Assembly: GCA_018653365.1 (NCBI GenBank)
Contig: JABIAG010000001.1
Location: 514,951-578,950 of the forward strand
DNA from: Candidatus Woesearchaeota archaeon
GTDB taxonomy: Archaea > Nanobdellota > Nanobdellia > Woesearchaeales > JABIAG01
Reading direction: 5' to 3'
Length of the DNA stretch: 64,000 nt
The notes under the pieces are model-generated. The model ran no database searches, was not told the origin of the DNA, and worked only from the letters and a program-made list of their open reading frames with translations. Position 1 is the first letter of the stretch. Every line of letters begins with the position of its first letter. Shown piece by piece: positions 1 through 9,236 of the stretch. The position numbers and the translations under genes were made by a program.

Positions 1-51
1 TTGGAAGAACTTAACCTAGAAAAGGATGTTAAGAAAGGAAAGAAAAAATGA
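1..51 (+). CDS. 3' end of an unidentified gene (partial)
   Basis: The reading frame is open from the first base and ends at TGA, giving a lysine-rich tail (LEELNLEKDVKKGKKK). The stop overlaps the ATG of the next gene as ATGA, so the two are probably translationally coupled in one operon. Nothing about function can be said from 16 residues. Confidence 0.55.
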   Translation: MEELNLEKDVKKGKKK

Positions 52-299
52 GCAAAAAAACAATTGAAATAAAAGCTGGAGTGACTGAAAAAGGAGTTTT
101 GGAAAGGGTAACTATTGATCTAGATGGAGTAAGGTTACAAGTCGCAGCAGCGGCAGTACTTGGGTTGATATGTAATAAATGTATGAAATTTGATAAAAAA
201 GATGCGCGTAATGCTTTGCATGCGTTTAAGACCCTGAATGGTTTGAGTCCAGATGGCATTGAACTTCATCGAACTCTTAAGCAATTTGCTGAAGATTAA
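48..299 (+). CDS. small conserved-looking hypothetical protein
   Basis: This 83-residue protein starts at the ATG that overlaps the previous stop by four bases. It has a mixed alpha/beta look: a charged first third (KTIEIKAGVTEKG), a hydrophobic alanine-rich stretch (QVAAAAVLGLICNKC) with a CNKC pair, and a helical C-terminus. It is soluble, with no clear membrane helix. I do not recognise the family. The overlap suggests it works with the upstream gene, which lies outside the window. Confidence 0.6.
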   Translation: MSKKTIEIKAGVTEKGVLERVTIDLDGVRLQVAAAAVLGLICNKCMKFDKKDARNALHAFKTLNGLSPDGIELHRTLKQFAED

Positions 300-395
300 A
301 GTTTTACTAAATTTAATCTTGTAATTGTAGCTCCTCTACTTAATTGATCAGGTCTTCCGGGAGTTGGATGTTCTTTAACTACATATGGCTTCATA

Positions 396-968
396 TTAAA
401 AAAGAATCTTTTGTAATTTATCAAGAGTTTTATTCTCTTTATACTTTTTTAGCGAGCGGATTAACTTCTTAGTTCTTTTTACTAACTTTTTACTAACCAT
501 GAATTGAACTAGTTGAGTAACGTTCTTTGGACTATTGGAATAATGACAACGCTCAAAATCAATTAAAACAGGTTGATTATACTTCTTAATAATAACGTTT
601 TTCAGAGGACGATGAAATTCTTCTTTGTTAATGCCTAATTTATCTAAAATATGAGCTTGTTTGAATAACTTTTTCAAAATAGTTTTGATTTTTGTTGTAT
701 TGTTGGTTTTAAGAACCTCTTTGAAAGAGGGTCCTTCCTGAAATTCGTAAACAAAATATGTGTTGGTATTCTTTAGTAATTTAGGTCCGATGTTGTACAT
801 GTTAAGAATTTTCAAGAATATGATTTCGTTCTGTATTCTCTTTTTAGCTTTAGATTTTGGGTTTTTTTTCTTAATAGCTATTGACTTGCCTTTGAGTTTT
901 CCAGTGTAAATATGGCCTCTATTGCCCTTAGCAAAGAACTTAATATTAGTTATGCCTTTAATTTTCAT
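396..968 (-). CDS. archaeal Ser/Thr protein kinase (COG2112-like)
   Basis: At 190 residues this is a minimal protein-kinase fold. Visible elements are a glycine-containing loop (FFAKGNRGHIYTG), the ATP-binding lysine (SIAIKKK), a helix C Asn-Glu, a catalytic-loop equivalent HRPLKNVII near residue 120, and the metal site IDFER near 137. The compact loop without a standard HRD and the DFE in place of DFG are typical of the archaeal COG2112/Bud32-like group rather than signs of decay. The substrate is unknown. It stands alone on the minus strand, facing away from the next gene. The lysine-rich composition matches the core genes. Confidence 0.75.
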   Translation of the reverse strand: MKIKGITNIKFFAKGNRGHIYTGKLKGKSIAIKKKNPKSKAKKRIQNEIIFLKILNMYNIGPKLLKNTNTYFVYEFQEGPSFKEVLKTNNTTKIKTILKKLFKQAHILDKLGINKEEFHRPLKNVIIKKYNQPVLIDFERCHYSNSPKNVTQLVQFMVSKKLVKRTKKLIRSLKKYKENKTLDKLQKILF

Positions 969-1032
969 GGTGTGTGTAGAGTGTAATGCTATATGAAAGT
1001 ATTGTTGTTACTGCTAAGTGGTGTTAAAACAA

Positions 1033-1045
1033 AACATTTATATAG
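1033..1045 (+). promoter_or_regulatory. TATA-type promoter for the 1067 gene
   Basis: The AT-rich element AACATTTATATAG ends about 21 bases before the ATG at 1067. No Shine-Dalgarno lies between them, so the mRNA is probably leaderless. This favours ATG 1067 over the TTG at 1049 used in the ORF track. Confidence 0.5.
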
Positions 1046-1066
1046 TGGTTGGACTATTCTAATGTT

Positions 1067-1567
1067 ATGACATCAAACAAACAAAGAAAAAGACGTGGAA
1101 AGGGACAACGAAAAAGATTTGAAGATTTAGGTCCTAAAAAAGTTAGATTAGCTGGACGTGTAACTCCACAAGTATTTTTAAGTCCTATTCTAAGACATGC
1201 AAGAGCTGGAAACGATTTTACTGGTGCATACGAACAACCTACGTTAACTGCTAGAAAACTGGGAGTTGATGTCGAAGGAATCCCTGGAAGAGAAACAGGA
1301 TTAACAATGCATACCTCTGATTATGTTGCACCAAAAGAGGGATTGACTGTTGGTGGAGAGGCATTTCCATATGAACAAAGTGGAAAAGCACTAACCGTAG
1401 AAGTAGGTCCTGTACAAGATGTACTGCACTTAACTACCGCTAAAGGAACAAGAAATTTTGGTAATTCTGACCGAGCTAGACGTACAGGTCAATTATTTGA
1501 TGATCAAGTAAGAGAGGCAAGAAAGTTGGCATTACAAGAAATGCAATCTGATCCTGCATACGCATAA
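1067..1567 (+). CDS. hypothetical basic protein
   Basis: The start is placed at ATG 1067, not TTG 1049, because the TATA element would put the transcription start at about the ATG. The 166-residue product begins with a very basic segment (KQRKRRGKGQRKR) that could bind nucleic acid or be unstructured. Glycine-, threonine- and valine-rich sequence and a helical C-terminus follow. I do not recognise the family. It heads a run of three orphan genes on the plus strand, though 1601 has its own TATA element. The sequence after the basic head is arginine-rich and lysine-poor, like many orphans in this window. Confidence 0.65.
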   Translation: MTSNKQRKRRGKGQRKRFEDLGPKKVRLAGRVTPQVFLSPILRHARAGNDFTGAYEQPTLTARKLGVDVEGIPGRETGLTMHTSDYVAPKEGLTVGGEAFPYEQSGKALTVEVGPVQDVLHLTTAKGTRNFGNSDRARRTGQLFDDQVREARKLALQEMQSDPAYA

Positions 1568-1600
1568 ATTTTATAAACTTCTTATTATTTTCTTTAATTT

Positions 1601-2614
1601 ATGCCTTATAGAGAAATCGACTTAAATCATTTAAGAGATACATCTAATGAAGAGGTAGTAAGCTTTCTACAAAATGGAGTTGGACAATTAGCAACAGGAT
1701 ATATTGACGGTTACGTTTTAGCAATGGGGCCAACCCCTGATGAATACTTTCAACAAGCACATTTTTCTGAACAACCTACACAAAAAACAGTGGTAAATAA
1801 AGAACTTGCACTTGCAGCAATAGAATGCATGGGAAATGAAACAGGAGCAGTTTATAGTCTTGGTAAATCATTAAATCATCGGGGAACAGCAATAATCTTT
1901 GAGGGTCAACGCAGACAAGCATATGCTAATTTTAGAAAAGTTCGCACACTAGAGGGAAGAGAGGTTGGACACTTAATGTTCATACAAGCAGAAGAATTTT
2001 ACTTACCTAATGGAACACTAGATGAACTAGCACTTTACGATCCAATACCAATACTGCCAGAAATTGATCTTGAAGACATGAATCCTGAAACAGATGCTGA
2101 AAGATTACTACATCAAGAACTAAGAAGACTTGTGGATGGAAGAAGCGGACAATATAGTTTGATACATTTTGGAGATGCAGCCATACAAGCAAATTATTCA
2201 GAAACGATTCTAGCAGATTTTTTAACCTCACAACAATCAAGAAGAACAGCATTAGCAGAAACAACAATAAATCTCATGGCAAACTTTTTGGGTGCAGTGT
2301 ATGAACCTACTTTGGAATTCGATACTGCGGTTAAATTAACAGAAGGAGAAGAAAGTTGCGAAATACTCGCAAGATTGGGGGATTTATCACACGCAAACAT
2401 GCAACAATCAGGAATGATACTAAGAAGAGTGGGTTGGAGTAAACCAACCCCTGCAGAAGTAGAGGAAAGACGAGTGGCAGAAGAGGCAGAAGGCTGGCAA
2501 ACTTATAAAAAAAGTGGTTTAGATGCACTTCCTTTAACTGAACCCGACATACGCCTGCCTGGTGAAGAAGAACCAGTACCCTCAATTCCTTTCCCTGATG
2601 AGGAGGACTTTTAG
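1601..2614 (+). CDS. hypothetical protein, acidic
   Basis: This 337-residue soluble, acidic protein has no recognisable domain. A TATA-like element (TTTTATAAAC) lies about 25 bases before the ATG. The sequence looks mostly alpha/beta, with helices such as ERLLHQELRRLVDG and a proline- and glutamate-rich C-terminal tail (LPGEEEPVPSIPFPDEEDF). There are only a few lysines against many arginines. The gene is followed one base later by the 2616 gene, whose Shine-Dalgarno lies inside the end of this one, so the two form an operon. Confidence 0.65.
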   Translation: MPYREIDLNHLRDTSNEEVVSFLQNGVGQLATGYIDGYVLAMGPTPDEYFQQAHFSEQPTQKTVVNKELALAAIECMGNETGAVYSLGKSLNHRGTAIIFEGQRRQAYANFRKVRTLEGREVGHLMFIQAEEFYLPNGTLDELALYDPIPILPEIDLEDMNPETDAERLLHQELRRLVDGRSGQYSLIHFGDAAIQANYSETILADFLTSQQSRRTALAETTINLMANFLGAVYEPTLEFDTAVKLTEGEESCEILARLGDLSHANMQQSGMILRRVGWSKPTPAEVEERRVAEEAEGWQTYKKSGLDALPLTEPDIRLPGEEEPVPSIPFPDEEDF

Positions 2615-2615
2615 A

Positions 2616-3020
2616 ATGTTAGATAGTTTAATGAGAAGTGCATTTAGAGCAAATGATTCAAGAACACTATTACCCACGGTAAAACCTTTAATGGAAGCAC
2701 TAGAACAAAGAGGATTTGATATGGCAAGTGAAGTGGATGATGATGGAAGCTTTTTTGTACACTATGGTATAAGAAGAGTTCCAACTTCAGTTTCAATTGG
2801 CGTGGACTTAATGGGAGAAGAAGGCGAATATATAATGGATTTTAACATACCTTTAAACCATGACGGAGAAACAATCTCACTTGCACCTGAAGAAAGAATG
2901 GAAGTTCCAGACTATCATCGAACATTCAGAGAAGAAGTAATGCCTCAAGTATTACAAGCACTAGACTACCATTTACAACATACTGGCGTGTCAGAATACT
3001 ATCCTAAAGAAACAGAATAA
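2616..3020 (+). CDS. hypothetical protein, coupled to the 1601 gene
   Basis: The ORF track begins at 2562, but GAGGAGGA about eight bases before ATG 2616 marks the true start, one base after the upstream stop. The 134-residue product reads as helix, then several beta strands (FFVHYGIRRVPTSVSIGVDLMGEEGEYIMDF, quoted only in part here as FFVHYG and SVSIGVDL), then helix. Such an arrangement is common in small chaperone-like or secretion-partner folds, but no family is recognised. It ends inside the 3' end of the convergent methyltransferase gene (22-base overlap). Confidence 0.65.
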   Translation: MLDSLMRSAFRANDSRTLLPTVKPLMEALEQRGFDMASEVDDDGSFFVHYGIRRVPTSVSIGVDLMGEEGEYIMDFNIPLNHDGETISLAPEERMEVPDYHRTFREEVMPQVLQALDYHLQHTGVSEYYPKETE

Positions 3021-3511
3021 AGAATTATATCTTCAAAACTAATGTGAACTTTGTCTACTTCTTCAAATTTCCAATTATTCTTAGTTAAGAATTCATCTAT
3101 TTTATCTTGTTTAGTAAATGATGAGAATACTAATAATATTTTTCCGTCTGCTTTAAGAAATTCTTTGGCTTGAGAAAAAAACCTAAAAATAGTTTCATGA
3201 CCTTCCTTGCCACCATATAATGCAGGATCTTCAATGCCTTCATCATTAGGCAAATAAGGTGCGTTAAATAGAATTAGATCAAACTTTATTTTAGGAATGT
3301 TACTAAACAAATCAGACTCAATAAACTTGACTCCTTCAACACGTTTAGCATCTGGATTAATATCTGCAGCATAAACCGTTTTAGCATACTTTAAGGCTTC
3401 TTTAGCTAAAATACCTGAACCCGTACCCATATCTAAAACAATGCCTCTAGCAAAATCTTTAATATGTTTTTTAATCAGTTCAGAATCTTCTGCTGGTTCG
3501 TAAACATCCAT
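2999..3511 (-). CDS. HemK/Mtq2-type class I SAM methyltransferase
   Basis: The 170-residue protein opens with VYEPAEDSELI, typical of the HemK family. It has the SAM-binding loop VLDMGTGSGILA near residue 26, the acidic motif II (YAADIN), and the substrate motif NAPYLP where most relatives have NPPY. Archaeal and eukaryotic members methylate the glutamine of the GGQ motif in release factor aRF1/eRF1; that role is inferred here from the family. The Pro-to-Ala change in NPPY is seen in some archaeal HemK relatives. The gene converges on 2616 and follows 3542 in the same direction. Confidence 0.8.
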   Translation of the reverse strand: MDVYEPAEDSELIKKHIKDFARGIVLDMGTGSGILAKEALKYAKTVYAADINPDAKRVEGVKFIESDLFSNIPKIKFDLILFNAPYLPNDEGIEDPALYGGKEGHETIFRFFSQAKEFLKADGKILLVFSSFTKQDKIDEFLTKNNWKFEEVDKVHISFEDIILYSVSLG

Positions 3512-3541
3512 AACAATTGTGTTAAATAGAACTTTATAAAT

Positions 3542-4000
3542 TTACTCGTCTAGTGCCTGAAAATATTCTTTAACACGATCTTTAATACTAGTCAAATAAT
3601 ATTTTTCAATTTTTTCAGTAAAAATATCTTTCAAAGAAGCATTCTCATTAATACGATAATTATTAGCAACCTTTTCAACTAAAAACATATCTCTTAAACG
3701 TAATAATTGTCTTCTTACATTAGAAGAGGCAATACCTAACATTGGAAGCTTTCTTCGCTTCCTATTCTTAGTAACTTCATAACGAATCTCTTCAGAATTA
3801 AGCATTTTTTTCTGCTTTTGCATAGCAACTAAAACATGAAGAATATCAACAACAACATCTCTTGAGTCACCAGGTTGTAACAATCCAGTAGAAAGACACA
3901 ATTTTCTTACTAATTCTCTTTGATCTAGTTTGCCTGGCTTTTCATATTTTCTTAAAGTAATTTCAGCTAAAGGAGTATCTCGACTTATAGTAGTTGCCAT
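3542..4000 (-). CDS. winged-helix DNA-binding protein, archaeal
   Basis: This 152-residue protein is well ordered and lysine/arginine balanced. The central part (STGLLQPGDSRDVVVDILHVL, then NSEEIRYEV and GIASSNVRRQLLRLRD) reads as a winged-helix domain with a recognition helix near SSNVRRQLLRL. A C-terminal helix (IEKYYLTSIKDRVKEYF) may dimerise. I associate this pattern with a conserved archaeal putative transcription factor, but its targets are unknown. A TATA-like TTTAAATC lies upstream of the start (plus-strand 4000-4035). Confidence 0.6.
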   Translation of the reverse strand: MATTISRDTPLAEITLRKYEKPGKLDQRELVRKLCLSTGLLQPGDSRDVVVDILHVLVAMQKQKKMLNSEEIRYEVTKNRKRRKLPMLGIASSNVRRQLLRLRDMFLVEKVANNYRINENASLKDIFTEKIEKYYLTSIKDRVKEYFQALDE

Positions 4001-4084
4001 TGATTAAATAGTTTAAGAAATACTATATAAACTTTGTTATTTAACAAAAGTTATGCGTAGAATTAAATTTAAAATAAAAAAAAT

Positions 4085-5476
4085 TTATTTTTTCTTCTTT
4101 TTAGCAGCAGCTTTTCGTTCAGCAAGCTTCTTCTCTTTAGCATCAATTGAGGCCTTACGCTTTTTCCAATCGTCCTCATAAAGTGCTGAAACTTCTTTAG
4201 CATACTTATCAACTTCTTTCATGACCTTCTCATCTTTTAAGATGTCATCTGCACCCTTGTGGGTTGCATGAAGTTTATGCTTTTTATGAAGATCTCTACT
4301 AACCTCAGGGTTATCAATCCACTGACAGGGCAAGTACTGATTATCATTATAAGGCTGTCTAGATCTCAAATCCTTAAAGTAAGGTGAGTTAAAACATTCT
4401 TTTAATGATTTATCCTTAATGTTCCCGTCAGAGAAGTGAGTAAAAATACAAGGTTCTACCCAACCTTCTGAAGTAATATGTGCGTAATGCTTACCTGCGA
4501 TACATCCTCCAACAAAAGGAGCGTCATTCCAGAAATCAATAATGAAAATTTCTTTAGTTCTTCTGATTTCATCTCCACGTTTAAGCATGTGTTTTCGTTG
4601 TGCAGGAGTTGGCATTAAACTCAAATCAGGCTTTGCATGAACTGGCATGTAAAGGAAGTACCAAACCATTAAAGCACCCTTAGCAATAAGGAAGTCAATA
4701 AATTCATTACTGAAAATTAATTCTTCGTTTTTGTTAGTAACACAGGTAGAACATCCAAAAGGAAGCCCGTATTTGTTTAACAAATCCATTGCTTTCATAA
4801 TTTTAGCATAAGTTCCTTTGCCTCTACGTTCATCAGTTTCTTTTTCCCAACCCTCAATACTGATTTGTAACATAACATTACCTAATTTCTTAAGTTTTTT
4901 ACAAACCTCTTCAGTAATTAAGGTGCTGTTGGTAAATACTTGAAAGTAAAGATCATTATGTTTCTTAAACAGTTTAAAAAGGTCTTTTCTAACAAATGGT
5001 TCTCCTCCAAGAATAGTGTAAAAACCAATACCTAGGTCTCGTCCTTCATTCATTAACTTATCAAGAACTTCAAAAGGAAGATCATCAGCTTTATTGTACT
5101 CATTAGCATAACAACCAACACAACGAAGATTACATCTCATAGAGGGAGAGATTAGTAAAGTAGCAGGAACGCCTTCACCTTTTTCAAAAGCAGCCTCTCT
5201 AACCTTAACATTTTCTAATAATCCTCGAACAATAAGATTTTCCATGAATTTCTTAATGCTCTTTTTACTTCTTTGTGTGGTAAGTTTTTTAATAAAATTA
5301 ACCATTGGATGATTAGCTTCAAGAGCTTTAATAATAAAATCAATTCTGGCTTGATCCTCAATTCGAGAAACTCTTTTTAAACCACCAATCATTTTAACTA
5401 AACTTTTTTTGCCGGCTTTTCTAGATGCTGAATATATTGCTTGTGTTAATATTTTTCTTTTTAGTTTTTTAAGCAT
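4085..5476 (-). CDS. radical SAM protein with SPASM-type C-terminal domain
   Basis: The 463-residue protein has the iron-sulfur/SAM motif CNLRCVGC near residue 114, followed by YTILGGEPFVR (the GGE motif). After the radical SAM barrel comes a segment with further cysteines (GGCIAGKHYAHI, VEPCIFTHF, LPCQWID), as in SPASM/twitch domains that bind auxiliary clusters. A lysine-rich tail (KKLAERKAAAKKKKK) ends it. Members of this group modify peptides, cofactors or lipids; the substrate here is unknown. It lies nine bases downstream of ileS with TGAGGAC as a likely Shine-Dalgarno, so the two are co-transcribed. Confidence 0.85.
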   Translation of the reverse strand: MLKKLKRKILTQAIYSASRKAGKKSLVKMIGGLKRVSRIEDQARIDFIIKALEANHPMVNFIKKLTTQRSKKSIKKFMENLIVRGLLENVKVREAAFEKGEGVPATLLISPSMRCNLRCVGCYANEYNKADDLPFEVLDKLMNEGRDLGIGFYTILGGEPFVRKDLFKLFKKHNDLYFQVFTNSTLITEEVCKKLKKLGNVMLQISIEGWEKETDERRGKGTYAKIMKAMDLLNKYGLPFGCSTCVTNKNEELIFSNEFIDFLIAKGALMVWYFLYMPVHAKPDLSLMPTPAQRKHMLKRGDEIRRTKEIFIIDFWNDAPFVGGCIAGKHYAHITSEGWVEPCIFTHFSDGNIKDKSLKECFNSPYFKDLRSRQPYNDNQYLPCQWIDNPEVSRDLHKKHKLHATHKGADDILKDEKVMKEVDKYAKEVSALYEDDWKKRKASIDAKEKKLAERKAAAKKKKK

Positions 5477-5485
5477 TTTTAGTCC

Positions 5486-8400
5486 TCATTTTTGATCGAA
5501 GTAAATGGTAAACTTCTGATTTTTTATGTTTATTTCTCCAATTTTGTTCATTTCAGATTCAACATTGGAGATCGTAATACCCGAAACACCGCATTTATCT
5601 TTGATGTGTTCAGAGTATAATTCAATATCTTTAAACTCGGTTTGAATGTGGAGCTTTATTAAGTTTTTCCTTTCCAAACCGTTATCTTTTCTTAGTTGTT
5701 GTACATGACGCATAAGCTCACGAGCAAATCCCTCAGTTTCGAGATCTTTATTTCTTTCAGTATTAAGAAAAACTGTTCCTTTAGAAAATTCAGAAACCTT
5801 AAAATTATCAGGTACTTTCTTCTCAAAAACTAGTTCTTCTTGAGTTAATTCAAATTCTTGATCGTCAATTTTCGTAATAAATTTTCCCTCTTTCTTCAAA
5901 CAATCCTGAACATCATTACCATTTAGTTCTGCAAGTTTAGCAATAACTTTAGGAAGATCTTTACCGAATTTTCTACCTGCAGTTTTATAATTGATTTTAA
6001 CATCATAATCAACCTCAATTTCCTTGTTAAGATTGATCTCTTTAACATTGATTTGTTTCTTTAAAACTTCATCCAACTCATCCAACCCATTTTTTACAAA
6101 AGGATCTTCTGAATGAATTATGATCTCTTTAACAGGCCACCTAAGAGAAACCTGGGCTTTTTCTCGAGCAGCTAAAGAGGATTGAATAATTCCTTGCGCA
6201 CAACTCATATGATTCTCAAGATCTGAATTAATAAGGCTTTTATTAGATTTAGGCCAAGAAAACAAATGAATACTTGCTTCTTCTGTGCCAAAAACAGGTT
6301 TTAGTTCCTGATACATTTCCTCTGCCACAAATGGCGTTATTGTTGAAAGCATTTTTAGTATGTCAAGTAAACAGGTTTTAATAGTTTCTGATATCAATAA
6401 TTTATCAGCATCACTGCCAAGCGCAGCTTTTTCACGAATCATCTGAATGTAAGTTCTAGACAATTCAAGGAAAAGATCCTCAATATCTCCAATTGTTTCA
6501 TCCAATCTGTATTGATTAAATTTCTCTTCAACACTCTTAATTGTCGAGTTAAGTTTAGAGAGTATATACTTTTCCTCTATCCCCTTTTCAGCTCGTTCTC
6601 CCTTTTTTAATTGTATGTTTAAGTCTAAAAGATAATTTTTAACATTCCATAGAACATTAAGGTTTCTTTGTTTAAGTTTAACAGTATCCCAATTAAAGTT
6701 AATATTCTTGCCTGCAGCAGTCTGACACATGTAATACCTAAGAATGTCAGCACCATACTGATCTACAACCTCATAAGGAGAAATAATATTTCCAAGAGAC
6801 TTAGACATTTTAGTACCCTGATAATCTAAAATCATACCATGACAATAAACATTATTGTACGCTGATTTGTTAAAAACAATAGCAGAACCCATTTGTAACA
6901 TAGTAAACCACAATCTTGTCTGTTCTGTTGCTTCAAGAACAAGATCTGCAGGAAATAAACTCTTTAATAGATCTTCACGTTGAGGGTATTCTAAACAATT
7001 CCAAGAAGTTGTTCCAGAATCAAGCCAGACATCCAATACATCAGGAACACGAGCCATTTCTTTCCCACATTTACACTTAATCTTAACTTCATCAATCCAT
7101 GGTTTGTGTAAATCAGCAGGTAGTTCACCAATTGCTTTCTCCTCTAATTCCCTAGAAGAACCAATTACCTCAATACTTCCACACTCACACTCCCAAATAG
7201 GAACAGGACAACCCCAAAAACGTTGTCTTGTGATACTATTATCTTTAAGATTCTCAATCCACAATTTAAAACTATTATTGGATTCTTCAGGAACCCAATT
7301 AACATCATTGTTAAACTTAAGAATTTGTTCACACAAATCTTTAGTTTTCATAAACCATTGCTCTGTAGTTCTAAAAATAACAGGTTTGTGACATCTCCAA
7401 CAGTGAGGATACTCATGCTCTACTTTAGTAACAGCAAGCAAAAAACCTTTTTCTTTAAAGATGCCAATAAGTTTCTTATCATCTTGTTTAGCAACAATTC
7501 CGGTGTAAGGACCCATATCTTCATATTCGCCCTGTTCATTTAATTTATTGAATGGTTTGATGTTATTTTCCATACCCACATCATAATCCTCAGGACCACA
7601 CCCCGTCCCCATATGAACTAAACCACTACCTGACAGGGTATCTACATAATCTTTACTTAACACAATAGAGTGCATATTATCTGTTTTAACTTCATCAAAC
7701 GGAATTTCATCTCTAAGAGGATGAATGTAATGTTTACCCTCTAATTCAGTACCTTTAAATTCTTCAACAACCTCAAATTGTTTATCTAAAACAGTATTAA
7801 GAAAAGGTCCTGCTAAAGACTTAGCAATAATCCAAAACTCATCTTCAACCTTAACTTTAACATAATCTACATCCGGATTAACCATTATTCCCATGTTAAA
7901 CGGAATAGTCCAGGGAGTTGTAGTCCAAATTATGACATATTCATTCTCAGTATTTTCTAATTTAAATTTCAAAAAGATAGAATCATCAGAAACGTTTTCA
8001 TACTCTAATTCATGCTTAGCTAATGCAGTTTCACAACTTCTACACCAGGTCATAACCTTTTTACCCTTATACAGTCTATCCTGCTCAAAAGCTTTCTTAA
8101 TCAACAACCATTCACCTGAAATAAATTCATTCTTAATTGGCCAGTACGCGTGTTCATAATCCATCCAAATGCCCAGCCTTAAAAGATCTGCATCCATTTG
8201 TTTAGCATTAGTTTCAGAAAAGTTTCTACATTCTTTAATGAACTTGTCTAATCCGAATGCAACAATATCTTCTTTTGTTTTAAGTTCGAACTTGGCTTGA
8301 ACCTTGTTTTCAGTAGGAAGACCATGCATGTCATAACCGGCTCGATCCCAAACATCAAAACCTTTCAAACGTTTAAATCTCAAAATCATATCTTTCATAG

Positions 8401-8566
8401 AATTGTTCCAGGCATGACCAATATGTAATCTTCCTGAAGTATAGGGAGGGCCTTGAAGAAAATAAAATTTTTCACCACCCTTATTTTTAGCATTAACCTT
8501 ATTATGAATATCTTTATCTTTCCAGAGTTTCAAAATCTTTTCTTCAACTTCTTTAAAGTTATACAT
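5486..8566 (-). CDS. ileS: isoleucyl-tRNA synthetase
   Basis: This 1026-residue class I synthetase charges tRNA-Ile. It shows LHIGH near residue 48, HGLPTE just after, the editing (CP1) domain with WTTTPWTIPFN, and GTKMSKSLGN near residue 587. Zinc-type cysteines (CEC, CKC) occur in the middle. The C-terminal anticodon-binding and appended domains are of the archaeal/eukaryotic length. The start MYNFKEVEEKILKLW is the usual one for the family. The radical SAM gene follows in the same transcript. Confidence 0.97.
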   Translation of the reverse strand: MYNFKEVEEKILKLWKDKDIHNKVNAKNKGGEKFYFLQGPPYTSGRLHIGHAWNNSMKDMILRFKRLKGFDVWDRAGYDMHGLPTENKVQAKFELKTKEDIVAFGLDKFIKECRNFSETNAKQMDADLLRLGIWMDYEHAYWPIKNEFISGEWLLIKKAFEQDRLYKGKKVMTWCRSCETALAKHELEYENVSDDSIFLKFKLENTENEYVIIWTTTPWTIPFNMGIMVNPDVDYVKVKVEDEFWIIAKSLAGPFLNTVLDKQFEVVEEFKGTELEGKHYIHPLRDEIPFDEVKTDNMHSIVLSKDYVDTLSGSGLVHMGTGCGPEDYDVGMENNIKPFNKLNEQGEYEDMGPYTGIVAKQDDKKLIGIFKEKGFLLAVTKVEHEYPHCWRCHKPVIFRTTEQWFMKTKDLCEQILKFNNDVNWVPEESNNSFKLWIENLKDNSITRQRFWGCPVPIWECECGSIEVIGSSRELEEKAIGELPADLHKPWIDEVKIKCKCGKEMARVPDVLDVWLDSGTTSWNCLEYPQREDLLKSLFPADLVLEATEQTRLWFTMLQMGSAIVFNKSAYNNVYCHGMILDYQGTKMSKSLGNIISPYEVVDQYGADILRYYMCQTAAGKNINFNWDTVKLKQRNLNVLWNVKNYLLDLNIQLKKGERAEKGIEEKYILSKLNSTIKSVEEKFNQYRLDETIGDIEDLFLELSRTYIQMIREKAALGSDADKLLISETIKTCLLDILKMLSTITPFVAEEMYQELKPVFGTEEASIHLFSWPKSNKSLINSDLENHMSCAQGIIQSSLAAREKAQVSLRWPVKEIIIHSEDPFVKNGLDELDEVLKKQINVKEINLNKEIEVDYDVKINYKTAGRKFGKDLPKVIAKLAELNGNDVQDCLKKEGKFITKIDDQEFELTQEELVFEKKVPDNFKVSEFSKGTVFLNTERNKDLETEGFARELMRHVQQLRKDNGLERKNLIKLHIQTEFKDIELYSEHIKDKCGVSGITISNVESEMNKIGEINIKNQKFTIYFDQK

Positions 8567-8604
8567 AAGATTAGAATAAAGGTAATTATTTAAAAAGTTT
8601 TAGT

Positions 8605-9216
8605 TTATTCGTGCATAAACTCTGCTCGTGGTTCAGAATGGAATCCTTGAGTGATTGTTCTTAAATGTTGGGGGTCGGCTTTATTATATCTTTGCCAAAC
8701 ATCCTCATCAACTCTTTCATCCTGGTCCCAATCTGCGCCTTTTTTAATATTTAAATGCTCCGTATAACTTCTACAAAGATCACGTAAAGCAATAAAATTT
8801 GGCTTGGGTCGAACAAAAGGCACTCTATCTGCCATCAGAAGCATGTTTTCATCTGCTAATCTACAAGCATGAAGAAATAGGTTTCGTTGGTTGCAGGGGC
8901 TTTTAGTTATTTCATAATCGCGTCTACGATAAAGTAATTTCATCTGAGCTCTACTACATTCCTTATAAACTCCTAAAGGAACAATCGCCCTTCCGTTTTT
9001 TAATAAACCTTGTTCAAACTTTAAACGGTCTACAAACCGTTCTAAAGCTGGGACCTCTAATGAACGATAGTTCTTCCGGGGATCAAAAATAACCTTCCCC
9101 GATAATTGTTGACGATTTTCTCCTGGAACAACAAATAAAACAGAAGAATCCAAAACAACATACGCGCCAGAATCTAAGAAATCTTTTAGGGTGCGAGTGT
9201 CTGTCTTAGGCGTCAT
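8605..9216 (-). CDS. hypothetical protein, possible PIN-like domain
   Basis: The 203-residue protein starts with a hydrophobic strand ending in an acidic residue (YVVLDSSVLFVV), which resembles the first active-site aspartate of PIN nucleases (usually D-T/S-S-x-L). A later strand-glutamate (VPLGVYKEC) and ADENMLLMADR could supply other acidic residues. The match is weak and no VapB-like antitoxin partner is adjacent. The promoter (TTTTTAAATAACC) overlaps the end of polB. An AGAGAT-T-ATCTCT inverted repeat lies between promoter and start. Confidence 0.5.
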   Translation of the reverse strand: MTPKTDTRTLKDFLDSGAYVVLDSSVLFVVPGENRQQLSGKVIFDPRKNYRSLEVPALERFVDRLKFEQGLLKNGRAIVPLGVYKECSRAQMKLLYRRRDYEITKSPCNQRNLFLHACRLADENMLLMADRVPFVRPKPNFIALRDLCRSYTEHLNIKKGADWDQDERVDEDVWQRYNKADPQHLRTITQGFHSEPRAEFMHE

Positions 9217-9236
9217 TAGAAAGAGATAATCTCTGG
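9217..9236 (-). promoter_or_regulatory. inverted repeat between promoter and start of the 8605 gene
   Basis: The sequence AGAGATTATCTCT has 6-base arms around a single central base. It lies between the TATA-like TTTAAATAA and the start codon of the 8605 gene, where a bound repressor would block initiation. No regulator is assigned. Confidence 0.3.

Noticed and set aside
7104-7543. Plus-strand ORFs within ileS
   Set aside because: Their sequence is the complement of conserved synthetase coding sequence and has no start signals.
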